Shown here: one piece after another, positions 14,715-27,371 of the stretch
How the letters are laid out: the number at the start of each line of letters is the position of its first letter
Position numbering within the stretch: position 1 is the first letter of the stretch
NCBI RefSeq assembly: GCF_014905175.1
Contig: NC_057789.1
Location: 26,222,555 to 26,286,554, forward strand
DNA from: Aphidius gifuensis
Lineage: Eukaryota; Arthropoda; Insecta; Hymenoptera; Braconidae
Reading direction: 5' to 3'
Length of the DNA stretch: 64,000 bases
Program-made: the position numbers and the translations under genes
The notes under the pieces: generated by a model
The model's input: the letters and a program-made list of their open reading frames with translations, nothing else
Told to the model about the DNA's origin: nothing
Databases searched by the model: none

Positions 14715-14911
14715 ATGGGGTTGTTAAACCGATCGACAAAGTCGTTTCCCCAATGTTTCAATTTAACCTTGTTAAATTTACCAGAAGGGTTCTTCACTCG
14801 ATCCTGTACAATCAAGCTCTCATGCTTGCGACATCCAAAGCCCTCTTCATAAATTACCGAGGCCAATCTAAGCAAGACTCTCTCCTCTCTTCTCTCTCTC
14901 TCTCCTCTCTA
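14715..14911. other. balanced-composition island ending in a long CT tract
   Basis: About 160 bases of mixed sequence lead into a 34-base almost pure C/T run (14878-14911) followed at once by AG and CATG. On the plus strand this has the look of a very strong 3' splice site, but no convincing open frame follows it in the AT-rich sequence downstream. It may equally be a CT microsatellite. Confidence 0.35.
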
Positions 14912-15273
14912 GCATGTTTATTGTTAAAATAGGATTATAAATATTTTTCAATTCAAAAATATTATTTTAATTTATATTTTTTTTTTTTTTTTGCAATTTG
15001 CAACTTATTCATTTATCTTTAATAATTTGTTATTTTTTTTTTTTTTTTTCATTTGAATATTATTTTATATTGAGGCGGAAGGCCCTTGAGGCTTTTGTAT
15101 ACTTTCTCATCTTCAGTAAAAAACTTAACTTGGAAATTCATGACTTTAACATGACTGGCAAAAGACTGGAAAAATTATTTAAGTATTTTATTAACCGACT
15201 GGGCAAAGCTCCCAAAGACATTCCCAGGCAAATGAAGTAAAATTAATGTAAAAGCAAAAATAAAAGCCACGAT

Positions 15274-15296
15274 CTTCTTCTTCTTCTTCTTCTTTG
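15274..15296. repeat. CTT microsatellite
   Basis: Seven tandem CTT units. A similar array occurs at 63826-63846. Confidence 0.8.
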
Positions 15297-18200
15297 CTCT
15301 GTCTGGGATTTTAAATCTCTTACCACTTTTTTTATTTGTAAAATAAAAATATAAATAAATATATATATAATATAATAATAATAAATATAACATTCAAAAG
15401 TTTTGCCACAAAAGCATAATCTTTTTATTTCTTTTTATCAACTTTTCTTTTTATCTAATATCTGTATCATTTTTTTTTTTTTTTTTTGCAATGCTTTTTC
15501 TACATTTTATCTTCATGATGTCTTTACAAGTTCATGATTTTTTTACAATTTATTTTTAAATCTTAATCCTTTTTTTTTTTAAATGTACCTTCAAGCAATT
15601 TACAAGGTAAAGAAAAAATTATTATAAATAATATAAAAATACAAATCTTTTTGACTTGATAATTTGACTTGTTAATTTTATTTTTAATTTTATTTTTCAT
15701 AATCGCCTTGACATAAAACCATGAGAAGATTATTCTTATTTTTTTTTTAATTTGTAGCATTATTAAAATTGGTTCTAGTAAGAATTTTATAATTGTAGAT
15801 AAATTAAAAATTTATTTCTTTAATATTTATCAAATTAAAATTAAAATAATTCAAAATTTGATAGGGAAAAAACATTTCCATGATAAATAAATTTATTGTG
15901 ATTTATTTAACGTATATTTTTTATGTTTTTTTAATGAATTTAATTATCTCTGTTAAATTTTCATGAATTAAAATAAATATTAAATGATATTGGGGAAGCT
16001 TTTTGTATTATTTGAACGGGCGAAAGAATATTTTGAGACTTTTAATAAGTTTTGTTTGAATTCAACTGGTTATTATTTGAATAAGTTTGCCAAGTAAAAT
16101 TTATTAAATACCAAAGAAGGGCTCAACTTAAAAAGGGGTTAAATATATTTTTAATTTTTATTTAATAAAAATTATATATACATATAAATATATACATAAA
16201 AAATAAATAAAAAATTCACAGGAATTATAAAATTAAAAAATGAGAAAATCTTTTAAATATTTTCAATATTAAGAAGCTTTTTATCCATAAATAAAATTGA
16301 TAATTATTTCAAGATTAAAATAAACAAGCTTTAAATTTTCTTTCAATTTAAAAAAAGCTCATTTTTTCATTCTTTAAATGCTTTTTCATAAAGCAATACG
16401 TATGAGGCTAGTTACAATAGAAAAATCTTTTACTCAAAATTATAAACAATAATAATAATTTTCATTTAAAATGACCACGTTTTGTACTATTATAAAAATA
16501 GTGTAGACGTGATGTCGTTTGTTTTAAAATTTATAATACGAGTTATATATAATTGTGAAAAGAAAAAAAAAAAAATTACATTTCAAAAAGACTAGAAGAA
16601 AAAAAAAACATTGTGTGTCACCAGCTGTGACAAAAATATAAAATAAATAAATTAAAATAATTAAAAAGAAAATACTTTTCTTGAGGTAGAAAAAAATTAC
16701 GTTTAAAAAATAAAAGCTTTAAAAATAAATATAATGAAAGGATCAAAATGATAAATTGCCTCGGAATGTTTGAAAGTAAGAATTTCAATAAATACCAATG
16801 AAAATGAATTTAATTAAATTCAATCATGTGTTAATACTTTTGAGGCACAAAATGTCATTTGAAGGATATAAAGGTTTAAATTATTTGACAGTACTTTTGT
16901 GAATTTTAAAATTACACTATTTGCATGAATAGATTACTCGATTCAATCTAAATAATATACATATATTTATAAATTTAATTTTATCAATTTTATTATTAAA
17001 ATTTAATAATAATTTATTAAATTTTTTATTGTGAATTTATTTTATGAGCTTGTATTTTTAATTAACTTTATCTTTTAATTTTCATTCGACTTGAATTTTA
17101 AATATCAAGTAAATAATAAAATAAAAAATAAAATGAAAACAATGGCTTTGATATAAAATTAATAATTTACTAAATATTATTATTGTCAATTAACCTGGTG
17201 TTTGTATATTGAGCTAAGGATACTATTATTTTCCAGAGTATTATGTTAGGTAACTCTATTAAGTCAAAGTCATGTACTTGTCCTCGTTATATACAACCCT
17301 TCTCAATAGCTTACGTGCATTTACCTTCAACATCTCAAATCATAAAATACAATAAAACCTTGATAAAATTTTAAAAAAACCACATTTCAATAAACTAATA
17401 AATTCTTTTAAAAATATTTGCTTAATTAAACATATACTATCATTTAATTTTACTAAAATTCCAGTCAAATTAATATCTCAAAATACCAAGTACAATTTAA
17501 ACTCCATTATTTTCATAAACCACAATATTTTTAGTTAATTTAAGAACAAATATAATAATGTATATTATCAAAATTCTATTTGTGGTTAAACATATATATT
17601 TTATGAAATTTACAAAATAGCAAAGCTTGAGTGAAATATCAGATTAAGTAAATTCTTTGTCCATTTGAAACGTGAGTAAACAAAGATAATAAATATAAAA
17701 ATAAAAAAAAAATTTTTTTATCTTGAATAAGTATTAAATGATGTGCACATTTGGATGAACCCTGTGACACATAGACAGTTGATATAAAAAAGAGATATTA
17801 TATATTATATAAAACAAAAAAAAAATATATATATATTGAGAAATAAAAATAAAAAAAATATAGAGTATAAAACAAGTGGATGAGAGAAATAAAAAGTGCG
17901 TGACACTCACTAAATCCTCATTGTTGTACAAAAAGCACGACTGGTAAAGCTCTTTGCCCAATTCAATATAACACACATATATGTACATTTGTATAATAAG
18001 CAATGCCTTTGTGTTTGTTCCAAATTGAGAATTTTGATATATACAGTACAAATTCATTGTGTATGTGTATATTTATAACCAATACATTCAATTGATAATC
18101 GATGATAAGTGAACGATAAAATAGAGAGAATTGAGTGTTGTGTATATATGAAATGAATGTGTGAATGAGGCCAAGCGGCAAATGATCTTCAAGCTAATCA

Positions 18201-21200
18201 TAATAATCATAATTAAACAAATCTCTATACAAATTTTGACTCAATTTTCAATTATAATTGACGTGTGTAATTTGTGGTCAACGCACATTTGTCTATATAA
18301 TAAAATATTTTAAGTTTATTTTCACTGAAATTATTTAATTTAATTTGAAAATTATTTATTTATAAGTTTTTTTTTTTTTTTCTTTTGGTAAAAATAATGT
18401 ATGGCTTGTATGGCTTATTTATTTTTCAGATTGTTAACTTTTTCAATTTGTGCACTTTCAATGATGAGACAGAGGTGACTTGAAATGTATCGTAAAAATA
18501 TATAGGATCCATCAAATAACAACGTAAAATAAGTCGTCTGAAAAAAAAAAAAAAAAAAAAACCCTTGTAACCGTAAAAAAGAATTTGTTTTGTTTTTTTA
18601 TTTTCTTTTTTTCAATTTTAAAGGTTAAATATTATTTTTTTAAATAAAAAATAGAAAGGTAATGAAACAACAAAATCTATGTTCTTTTAATCTTTTTTAA
18701 CCATTGAAAATAATTTTTTTATAATACAATGGCAAGATGTCGTGTTTGATTTCAATCAGGAATTAAAATAAAACTGTTAAATGTTTTTTTTAAAGCGTAT
18801 TGTGCTAATTTAATTTTGAAAGAATAACAGCTACTTGTTGTTGTAAAAAAAATATTTTAAAAAAGAAGAAAGAAATATGTTTTAAGAATATAATTTATTT
18901 ATAAATAGATTTTTCATTTAGTGTTTTAAATATGTAGAGGAAAAAATATTTTCGTTATTTTTTTTGATCCAGTTATGTATGGGTTATTGATGATCGATAA
19001 ATAGTGAAAATTATTTTGTTGTATGGCCGACTAATAAACTGAACATAAGAGTAAAAAATAAGAGGTAAAAATTGTCAACCTTTGAGTAATTTTAAATGTA
19101 AATTAAAGTATTGGCCTTGTTGAATATTGTCTGGACTTGTACGTGCACCTTTCAAACCAAACGATTGCACCAAGCCAAGTTGAATTTGCATATTAAGTGG
19201 CAGCGACTCAATAACATCATCACAAATTTTCCACTAGAATACGACGAAAGCTTGGCTTCTGCAGTAACATCAACTACATCAACTGATGTATATTTTTATA
19301 CTTGTCCAAGAACTCAATGTCATTGTAAAACTCATTAAAAAAGTGATTCAATATATTTTTTTTTTTCTTTTATATACATATATGAATAAAAAAAAAATTA
19401 ATGGAAATAAAATATTAAAAAATATAAGAGTATTAACATTTTTTAAGAGTATTAAAATTTTTCATTCTGATCAGAGATTTTAAAATATGTTTTGATTTCA
19501 TAGTGGTTGACTTATTAAAAATCAAAAAACAAAGAATAAAAGAAAAAAAAATAAATATATAACAGTAAAATCTGTTCATAGAAGCAAATAAAAAATCTAA
19601 AAAGCACTTTGATCATAAAAAAAAAAAAAAATAAAATGATTAAAAAAGAAACAAGAAAAAAAAAAAAAAAAGTGAAATAAAAAAAAAAAAAAACACGTTA
19701 ACACCGTAAGAGTGGTATCTAGTGTGGTACATTTGGGTTTTATCGAACATAAGGGTGGCACTGAGGTCATCATCAACGAGTTTCCGAGGCCATCCACGGT
19801 TATTACTCGCAATGCCACGGATTATAGTATTTTTGCGTGCATCAAAACCCATTTTTGTATATTTATTTATATTTTTTTTATTTTCATTTACTGTTTTGCT
19901 AATGGACTTCTTGACCATTCCAATTCCATTTTGTTAAAATGTTAAATTCTCTAATCATCAAATAAACTTTGCATTTTAAAATTCAATAACTTATTAAAAT
20001 ATTTTTGTGTATATATAAAACTCTAATTTCATTAAATGATATAATTTATATTTTAATACAATTTTACCATTAACTTAAATATACCTTGAATATTTAAATA
20101 CTAACAAAAAAAAAAAATAAAGAAAAATACTTAATATATTTAAAAATAAAATTAGTATTTAGTTTATAATTTTTTATGTTTCTCATTCGTTGGTTTTAAT
20201 GATCAATGAGAATTTTAGATAATAGCAAGGAAGAGAGAAACGAAGTAAACAGGAGTGGATATAGATGTAGATAATTATATAAAGGTAGGTAGATGAATAT
20301 ATATTGTTGCTGGATAATGCACGTAACAAAGGCAAGATAGATATGGTTCTGAGTGTTGTGATGATATCACAATGATGGAAGAAACAAGTTTGAGCTTCGG
20401 GCATAGGTATTGTTACGTTTCAAGGTAAATTTCAAGTGATGTTTAGACCATGTTTGACGATGCATCACTAATTTTAATGGATGCAAATTGTAGGCATGTA
20501 CTATATATTTATAAATTATATATTCATGTTTTAAATGAAATGATACTTTGAACTTGTATGTTAATTATATGAATTTGCTGAAAATTTAATTTTTATTTTA
20601 TTATTATTTTGAGCGATTAGACAATAATTAAATTAGCAATTTTTAAATTTTTAATTGAATAAATTTATTTATATTTATTAAAATACATTATTGAAATATT
20701 TTATTTTATTTTTAAAATTAGTCATTTGTCTTGTTAACGACATGGGGCATTTTGATATGATCCTCTTTAAATTTCTCGGGACAATGAATCTCTTTCTACA
20801 GCTCGTTTAATATCTAAACAACTGACCATTTTGTTTCCATCATTATTAATACATCTCTCAAACTATTTTCTTACTTTTGCATATTTTGAATATTATCTTC
20901 ATTTAGCTTATCTATGTAAACACTTGAATTAGGTATACAATATTATTTTAGCTTTAAAAATATTATTATACATTAATTTAATAATAAAAATTATAGTATA
21001 AATAAATTGATATATTTATTTATTTATTTATATATTTATTCGGAAAAATGAAAAATGGGTATATGAAAATATTTGTGCTTTACATTTTCATGAATTTTGC
21101 ATCTTCAAGTTTTTCAGATACACAGGATTTATTGAGTTACCCAAAGCATATGTAAATTTTTTTTTGCATTGAAGTATCTTCGATACTAAAAAACACGGAT

Positions 21201-21536
21201 TAGGGAAGTTGATAAATTCATACACAGTGATTTTATATTTTATCATACATTTAAAATATGTCATTTATCAAAAATTCAAAAATAAAAATCGACTCGATAA
21301 AGTAAAATTATTTGTTTAAAATATTTAATTTTTAGTGACTCTATAATTATGAGACTTATTTAATTTTTAATTTATATTATGTGTAGGTGAAAACGTCATT
21401 GAATCTAGAGATATATATACTGATAAAAAAATATAAAAATAAATAAAAAATTGTAAAGGATTATCGATTGTTCATTTCTCCCCATGAAAAGTGGAATGTC
21501 GAGAATAGTATAGCAGTATTGTTAGGAATTCACATG

Positions 21537-21554
21537 GTGAGAGAGCTCTCTCAC
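21537..21554. promoter_or_regulatory. 18-bp perfect palindrome with GAGAG cores
   Basis: GTGAGAGAGCTCTCTCAC is a perfect inverted repeat and places GAGAG on both strands. GAGAG is the known core bound by insect GAGA-type factors. No gene start is visible nearby, so a regulatory role is inference. Confidence 0.3.
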
Positions 21555-23672
21555 ACTTTTTAGCGTCAATTCCTTATTCGGAATATGCTCAAGTATTTTA
21601 ATATTGAGTTCAAGGGAGATGAGATGTTGCGCGCACATCACAACTTCCATTGTCCGGGTTTATGCACGGTCACAAGAATTTTTGTCAGATATTCATTTAT
21701 GAAATGGTCATTTTATTACATTTTTTTTATTATTATATTTTTTTTTGTTAAATTATTATAGCTTGACTGGAGTATTCAAAATAAAGTGGTAGTACTATCA
21801 ATTTTGTGAATAACAGTTAATTTAAAAATACTTAAGATGTGAAATAAGAAAAATAAAAAATAAAATATTTCAAATGCCTTGAGAAAGAAATAAAAAAAAG
21901 ACTTTTAGAAGAAGTCTTAAAATGTAAATAATAAAATGAAAAGAATTTTTTTTTTTTTTTTTTGGTGAAAGCTTGAGAGTAATAATAATAATAGAATAAA
22001 AAAAAAAAAAAAAAATGAAATTTCTATGACTCAATGTTGACGATAGTCTTGTAGTGATACGAAGTAAAATAAAATGATAAAATTGAGTCCAGTGACTTCA
22101 ATGACATTTTGAGGGAAGTGGTCTACGTCTTGGACATACTTTGGTACATTTACTTTTATGCTTGCGCATCTCTGCGTGTGGATTCTTATTTTTTTTATTT
22201 TTTTTTTTTGCTTTATATATACCAGTTGGCAGTCAACGAATATAAGAGCACTTTGTCGTTGAAATCTAGAAACATTTTTCCATCATAATATGTCTGAAAT
22301 TCAGACGTATATAAAAAGAAAAAAAAAAAAAAGCACATTAAGTATTACTTAATTGATATTATTTTATTTTTTTATTTTTTTTACTTCCTAGATAATGAAG
22401 ATATTAAAGTTATTAAATTTTAATATGTTGAGTATTATTATAATGAATGAAAATTAGGAAAAATAAAAAATTAAAGTGAATATTACTTTGGGAATATATG
22501 AAATGTGTTTTTTTTTTTTTTTTTCTCTTGGGTATAATGTAACTCCCTATTTTGTGATATTTCATTGTCCCAATAGTGTCATTTAGGTTAAATTATTCTT
22601 CATAATAATTTAACTGTCATATTTTTTTTTTTTTTTTTAAATTGTTATAATAAAAATTGTATAAAATATTTTAATAGAAAAATAAATGAATAAATGTAGT
22701 ATGGAGATAGTGGTGATGTTGATGGAATTTATTTAGTTTATGGATTGTATAGATAACAGTGGAGAGAATAGATTTTCTTTTTTTTTTTTTTTTTTTCGTA
22801 AACCTATGAATCTCAAATCGAGTGGATAAAATATCTTTGAATTTTTCAATCGTCTCGTAACGTAATACTGAATTTAATTTTATTTTTAAATTTTTTATTT
22901 TGTTATTTATTAAATAAATAAAGCTATATATTATTTACAAATTTAAAATTATTGAAATATCGTTTCTTTTAGCAAAAGTAATATAAAAATTTATCAAAAT
23001 TTTGATTATAAAATAATTAATTAATTAGAGATCAAAGGATAAAATTAATTCCAAAGAAATTTCGAGTAAAAATTACAAGGACCATAATAAAATCTCAACG
23101 TTTATTATTAAAATTAATATTTCAAGTGTTCTTTTGAAGTTTAGTAAATGAAAATTAACCAGCTTTTTTAAAAAACCAATGATGATGATTTTAGAATGTA
23201 CCGAAAAAAAAAAATCAAATCTAAAAAGTTTTATTGAAAAAATAACTAAGTAGATTGGAAAGAATAGATAATTGCAAATATACAAAATGAGTTTATATAA
23301 GAAATTGGAAAATAAAGTGGCGGTATCTAAATAACATAGTGAGAAGCCATGGATTTGAGCATCAAAAGCAGCGGTATAAAATCCACTAGAAATTATAAGT
23401 TTTAATTAATCAAAGATAAGGGGAATGGTTGCTATGTAAGTTCTTTCCAAGCTGAATTTTAACAACTTCTCTCTGTGTTGCAATTTCGCAGTGTAAAGAA
23501 CTGACAGTTGTTATACATATATCAAAATCTGTACTCTTATTTTATCCCAGAAAATAATTAAGATATCTTTTTTTTTTTTTGTTTAAATAAAATTTACAAT
23601 ATAAGTAATTAATTATATTTTTTTTTAAATATTATAATATAAATTAAATTATTATAAAAGAATCATTTGTTA

Positions 23673-23819
23673 CAGTGGTTAAAAAAATATTTGTACAGAA
23701 AAAAACTACCTCTTCTGTACTTCTTCTGTGTAAAATATATTATGAAAAAAAAATTTTTTACATCAAAGTACAAAAAGCTTTTTTTTTTTTTTCTGTACAA
23801 ATATTTTTTTTAACCACTG
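23673..23819. mobile_element. Tc1/mariner-like non-autonomous element (MITE)
   Basis: A 147-bp element starts CAGTGGTTAAAAAAATATTT and ends with the reverse complement of the same sequence, differing by one A in an A-run. The terminal repeats are about 33 bp long. It is flanked by TA on both sides (23671-23672 and 23820-23821), as expected for a Tc1/mariner-type insertion, and it encodes no transposase. The flanks themselves are partly inverted copies of each other (ATTATAAAAGAAT on the left, ATTCTTTTATAAT on the right). The insertion may therefore sit within, or be the core of, a larger foldback sequence of roughly 23628-23885. Confidence 0.75.
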
Positions 23820-23885
23820 TATTAAAAATAACAGATTATTCTTTTATAATGTATTATTTAATTAAATTAAATATTATAAAATTTT

Positions 23886-26800
23886 TATTTTAGAAATATC
23901 AAAAGAACAGCAATTTTCTTGTGAAGTTATTTGATGATATTTAAAAAAGTAAAAAAATAAATTAAAGGATTTATTTCTAATATACACATGTATAACGTCT
24001 ACAGAATAATTTTATTTTAATAAAAATACTTTTATTTTATTATAAAAAATATTATTAATTCTTTAGAAAATATTTTTTCATTATTTTAAATGTAAAAATA
24101 AAAATACCAAGCACGTATATACAAAGTAAGTAGTATTTTTTTATTTTAGTCAGACAATGAGTAATGGGTTTTTGTGTGAGTAATTAATCGAGACCATCTA
24201 AAAGCTTTTAATGTCATTGGTGAAAATCAGTCGTGTAAAGGTGTATATAAAATGTTCCCTTGAGACGATTCAAGAAGTACAGATAGTTGCACAGGTGCTT
24301 CACCAAAAGTGAGCTTAGGGACACCATCAGGTGTAAGTAGATTGAAGACGAGAGAAAACTTAATATACAAAATCTTGTCAATGTAATATTACCTATACAA
24401 AAGATGTGTAATATTAAACAAAGAAAATGTAAACTTCTAAAAATAATGTATATACTATAAAATTATTTGATTTAATATTCATAAAGAAATCACTCGACAC
24501 GTCTAAGTTAAATTACATTTTCTTATACTTCATCAAGTCCATAGTTTTATTTTCATCTTGAATATTTCATTTAAACACTTTGATGTAAACTTACATACAC
24601 TATCAAAAAATTATTTATTACATGAATTTTGACCTTGTTAATCTTATACTTTATCAGCAAATGATAGCCTAATAAATTCATCTAAAAATTTTGAAATTTT
24701 CATTTTTATTCTACTTTAAAATCAATTTGAAATTTATTATCATAGGTTGCTTTGTCATGATTGCAAAATAAAAAAAAAAAAAATATATGAAACTGGAGCA
24801 CGATATGAATGAGGTGATCATTGAAAAATATATTTCAAAAATTGATGCCAAGCATTGATTTATGATTGTCCAAGCTGATAACAGTAATGTTTAGGAAATC
24901 GAAAATTTTAAAACTAAAAAATTGCTCATAGTGAAAAATAAAAATCGAGCTTTATTGTGCTTTATTCAGTTGAAAATGTAAATGTTTTATAGTAAAAAAA
25001 AAAGCATAAAAAAATTGAACAAAAGAAAATTGGAGCACTACGTTTTATTGATTTTTTACATATTAATAAATTTAAAAAAAAAAAATACAAAACAATAAAA
25101 ATAAACTTGGAAAAACTATAATTATTATAATTTTTAAAACAAAACTATCTGACAATATATAAATTAATTAAATTTGTAATTCATTTAATTTATTTATAAA
25201 TTTTATTTAGCCGTTTTATATATATATTTTTTTTTAATGTTTACATTTTAGTATATAGAATCTATGAGAGAAATAAATAAACACTAGGGACGTAATGCTA
25301 AGTGGATTAATCTAGGGTGGTGGTTGTATGGGTGGTTGCACACTGAGTCGAGTATATCGCCCGCGGGAGCGTGATGTATAACGATTACAATTTAATGATC
25401 TCACCACAACCCACAACTGGGGTTTCAAACCAGTATATATATATAAAAGCTACGTTCAACAATTTTCTTTTTCATACACGCACACCTTAATTTTTCTAAT
25501 GTTTATCACTAAATATTTGTCCTCCACTTTAAATTTTATAGGCAAAGAGAAAAAAAAAATTTTTTAAATAAATTATTAAATGATTATCAATTACAATCAA
25601 TAAAAATAAATTTAAAAATTTTATAATTATATAAATAATTGTCTATTGATAATGACAATTAATTTTAGTACTTTTTTTTTTTCATTTAAAATATTAATCA
25701 ATTAATTGAGTTAGTGCAAAAAAATAAAAACCCATGAAAATTGTAGTAAAAAAAAAAAAATGAAATAAAAATTTTTTAAAAATCTTTGGAGGGATAATAA
25801 CAAGTATGGCATTGTAAAAAATACATTGATCGTATTTAACGTGAAAAAAAAAATGGTTCATTCAAGGTTTATACCATCGCTATTAATTAAAAATAACGAC
25901 ACATTGGTATATCCATTTAAAAGCAACAATATTGTCTCCAAAAATCATAAAATATTCATTTAACCGGGGGATCTAATTTTTGATCCTCAACATTAAATAT
26001 GCATTTTTATTTTTTCAATACTAAAACAACAAAATGTTGCTGCTATTATTTTTTTTTTTTTTTTACTTAACAATACACTGTGCTTTTAGCTTTTTTTACT
26101 TTTTTTTTTTATTTTATATTTTTAATATGTTTCTACGTGAAATGCCTCTTATCAAAAATTAATAAATTTATTTAACACGACAATGAAACTATTTTAAAGA
26201 AAAAAAAATAATATAAAAAAATATTTTATCTTTATAATAATTTATAGCTATTTATATTTTATATATTTTAAAGTTTAAAATAAAATTTAGCAAGTTTAAA
26301 TATATATGTATTATTTAGTTAAATATTTCACTTTAAATTTTTTTTTCGAATAAAAAAATTTTATTTTTCTACTCACCAATATAATTTTTCTTTGCATGAA
26401 TAAGTTGACAAACAAATTTTTCGGTTTTTTTTTCATTTTCTTCATGCACCAAAGTTTCTTTCTGTAACAAGAAGAAGTACAAAAATCTTGAGATGTTTAT
26501 ATCACAGACGAGAGAGACTTGTGAAGAAAAAAAATAAATAAATAAATAAAAATATTGAAAATTGATGGGTATGAGAATAGAATTGAATGTAAAATCGCGA
26601 GTTTGGTAAAGAGGGTGCTTCGATTCTTCCATCGTAATAATATACTCGATCGCACGTTTTTCAATACAAATTTTCTTGTTGCCCCTTTCAATACCCCATC
26701 TTGTCAACTTGTGTATTACAAATACCACCCAGCCAGTTTGCCAAACCGTTTCTTTACTTTACTTTCATATACTTCAACATCATTCCTCAATTTTTTTTTC

Positions 26801-27181
26801 TTTTTTATTCCTTTACAAATCCCAAACAATTCACGTAACATTCATGAGCAACAAACACCCTCAATTTAACATTTATCTTTGTCTATTTTTAAACCCCTTT
26901 TCAACCACTCTCATGTATTTTATCAGGGTAATATTTTTATTGTTTTGGTAAATGACAAAGTTATTGTTTTCCATTTTATTCTTTTTTTTTTTTTTTGTAG
27001 AATTATAATGTCAATATTTTATTTATATATTATTAAATGGAAATTAACTCATGGCTAAATATCATGATTAAAAAATTGTGCAATCAAAATATCCCAAAAT
27101 AAAAATATGCTCGAGTAAGTAAAAAATAAATTAATTACAAATTTATACAAATTATAAAATAATAAGCTGAAAAAAAAAAAA
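23886..27181. other. AT-rich stretch with one weak exon candidate
   Basis: Mostly A/T runs. Islands occur at 24170-24360 and 25300-25450 (the latter includes CCCGCGGG) and at 26380-26900. Nothing outside the separately listed exon candidate at 26377-26728 suggests a gene. Confidence 0.5.
26377..26728 (-). CDS. weak candidate exon, unknown protein
   Basis: A minus-strand frame stays open for 119 codons to a TAG at about 26369. A donor-like GTGAGT lies at 26376-26371, so an exon could end at 26377. The amino half contains a polar stretch (MEESKHPLYQTRDF) followed by an aromatic-rich hydrophobic segment; the carboxyl part is Lys/Glu rich. A 104-codon plus-strand frame overlaps it, and neither resembles a family I know. 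This is among the longest frames in the window outside the kinesin relics, but length alone is weak support here. Confidence 0.2.
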
Positions 27182-27371
27182 CGAAATCGTTATTGGCACT
27201 CATACGAGAAAATTTACGGAAAATACGGGGACATTTACGGGTTTCACACACAATGTAATCAGTCCTACACATACAACGGTGGCTATGTTCACCGTAAATT
27301 TTCTTGTAACCTGTATAAATGTCCCCGTAAATTCATCCGTATTGAGTGCCAATAGCGTTACCGCGGTTTCG
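27182..27371. mobile_element. foldback element with ATTTACGG motifs
   Basis: Left arm (from CGAAATCGTTATTGGCACTC) and right arm (ending GAGTGCCAATAGCG...TTTCG) are imperfect inverted repeats of about 80 bp. They share TTGGCACTC, ATTTACGG, ACGGGGACATTTA and GAAAATTTACGG blocks. There is no coding capacity. The structure is that of a foldback MITE. I could not define a clean target-site duplication, so the superfamily is open. Confidence 0.65.

Larger units (their letters stand above)
14912..23627. other. AT-rich stretch without a supported gene
   Basis: A/T-dominated sequence with short islands at about 17730-18190, 19110-19330, 19700-19860, 20180-20460 and 21470-21680. At 19700-19860 three frames on the two strands stay open together with no recognisable motif, which argues against real coding. 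The island at 21470-21680 contains an 18-bp perfect palindrome. I see no RNA gene and no protein gene I can support. Confidence 0.5.

Noticed and set aside
17734..18181. Overlapping minus frames of 107 and 72 codons
   Set aside because: Two frames open over the same AT-rich DNA with low-complexity aromatic sequence; neither favoured.
19640..19945. Possible transposase or gene relic around 19700-19860
   Set aside because: Frames on both strands stay open, but I found no DDE/DDD-type motif or terminal repeats.
25300..25450. Possible inverted repeat around CCCGCGGG
   Set aside because: GGTTGT/ACAACC words on either side are too short and poorly aligned to call an element.
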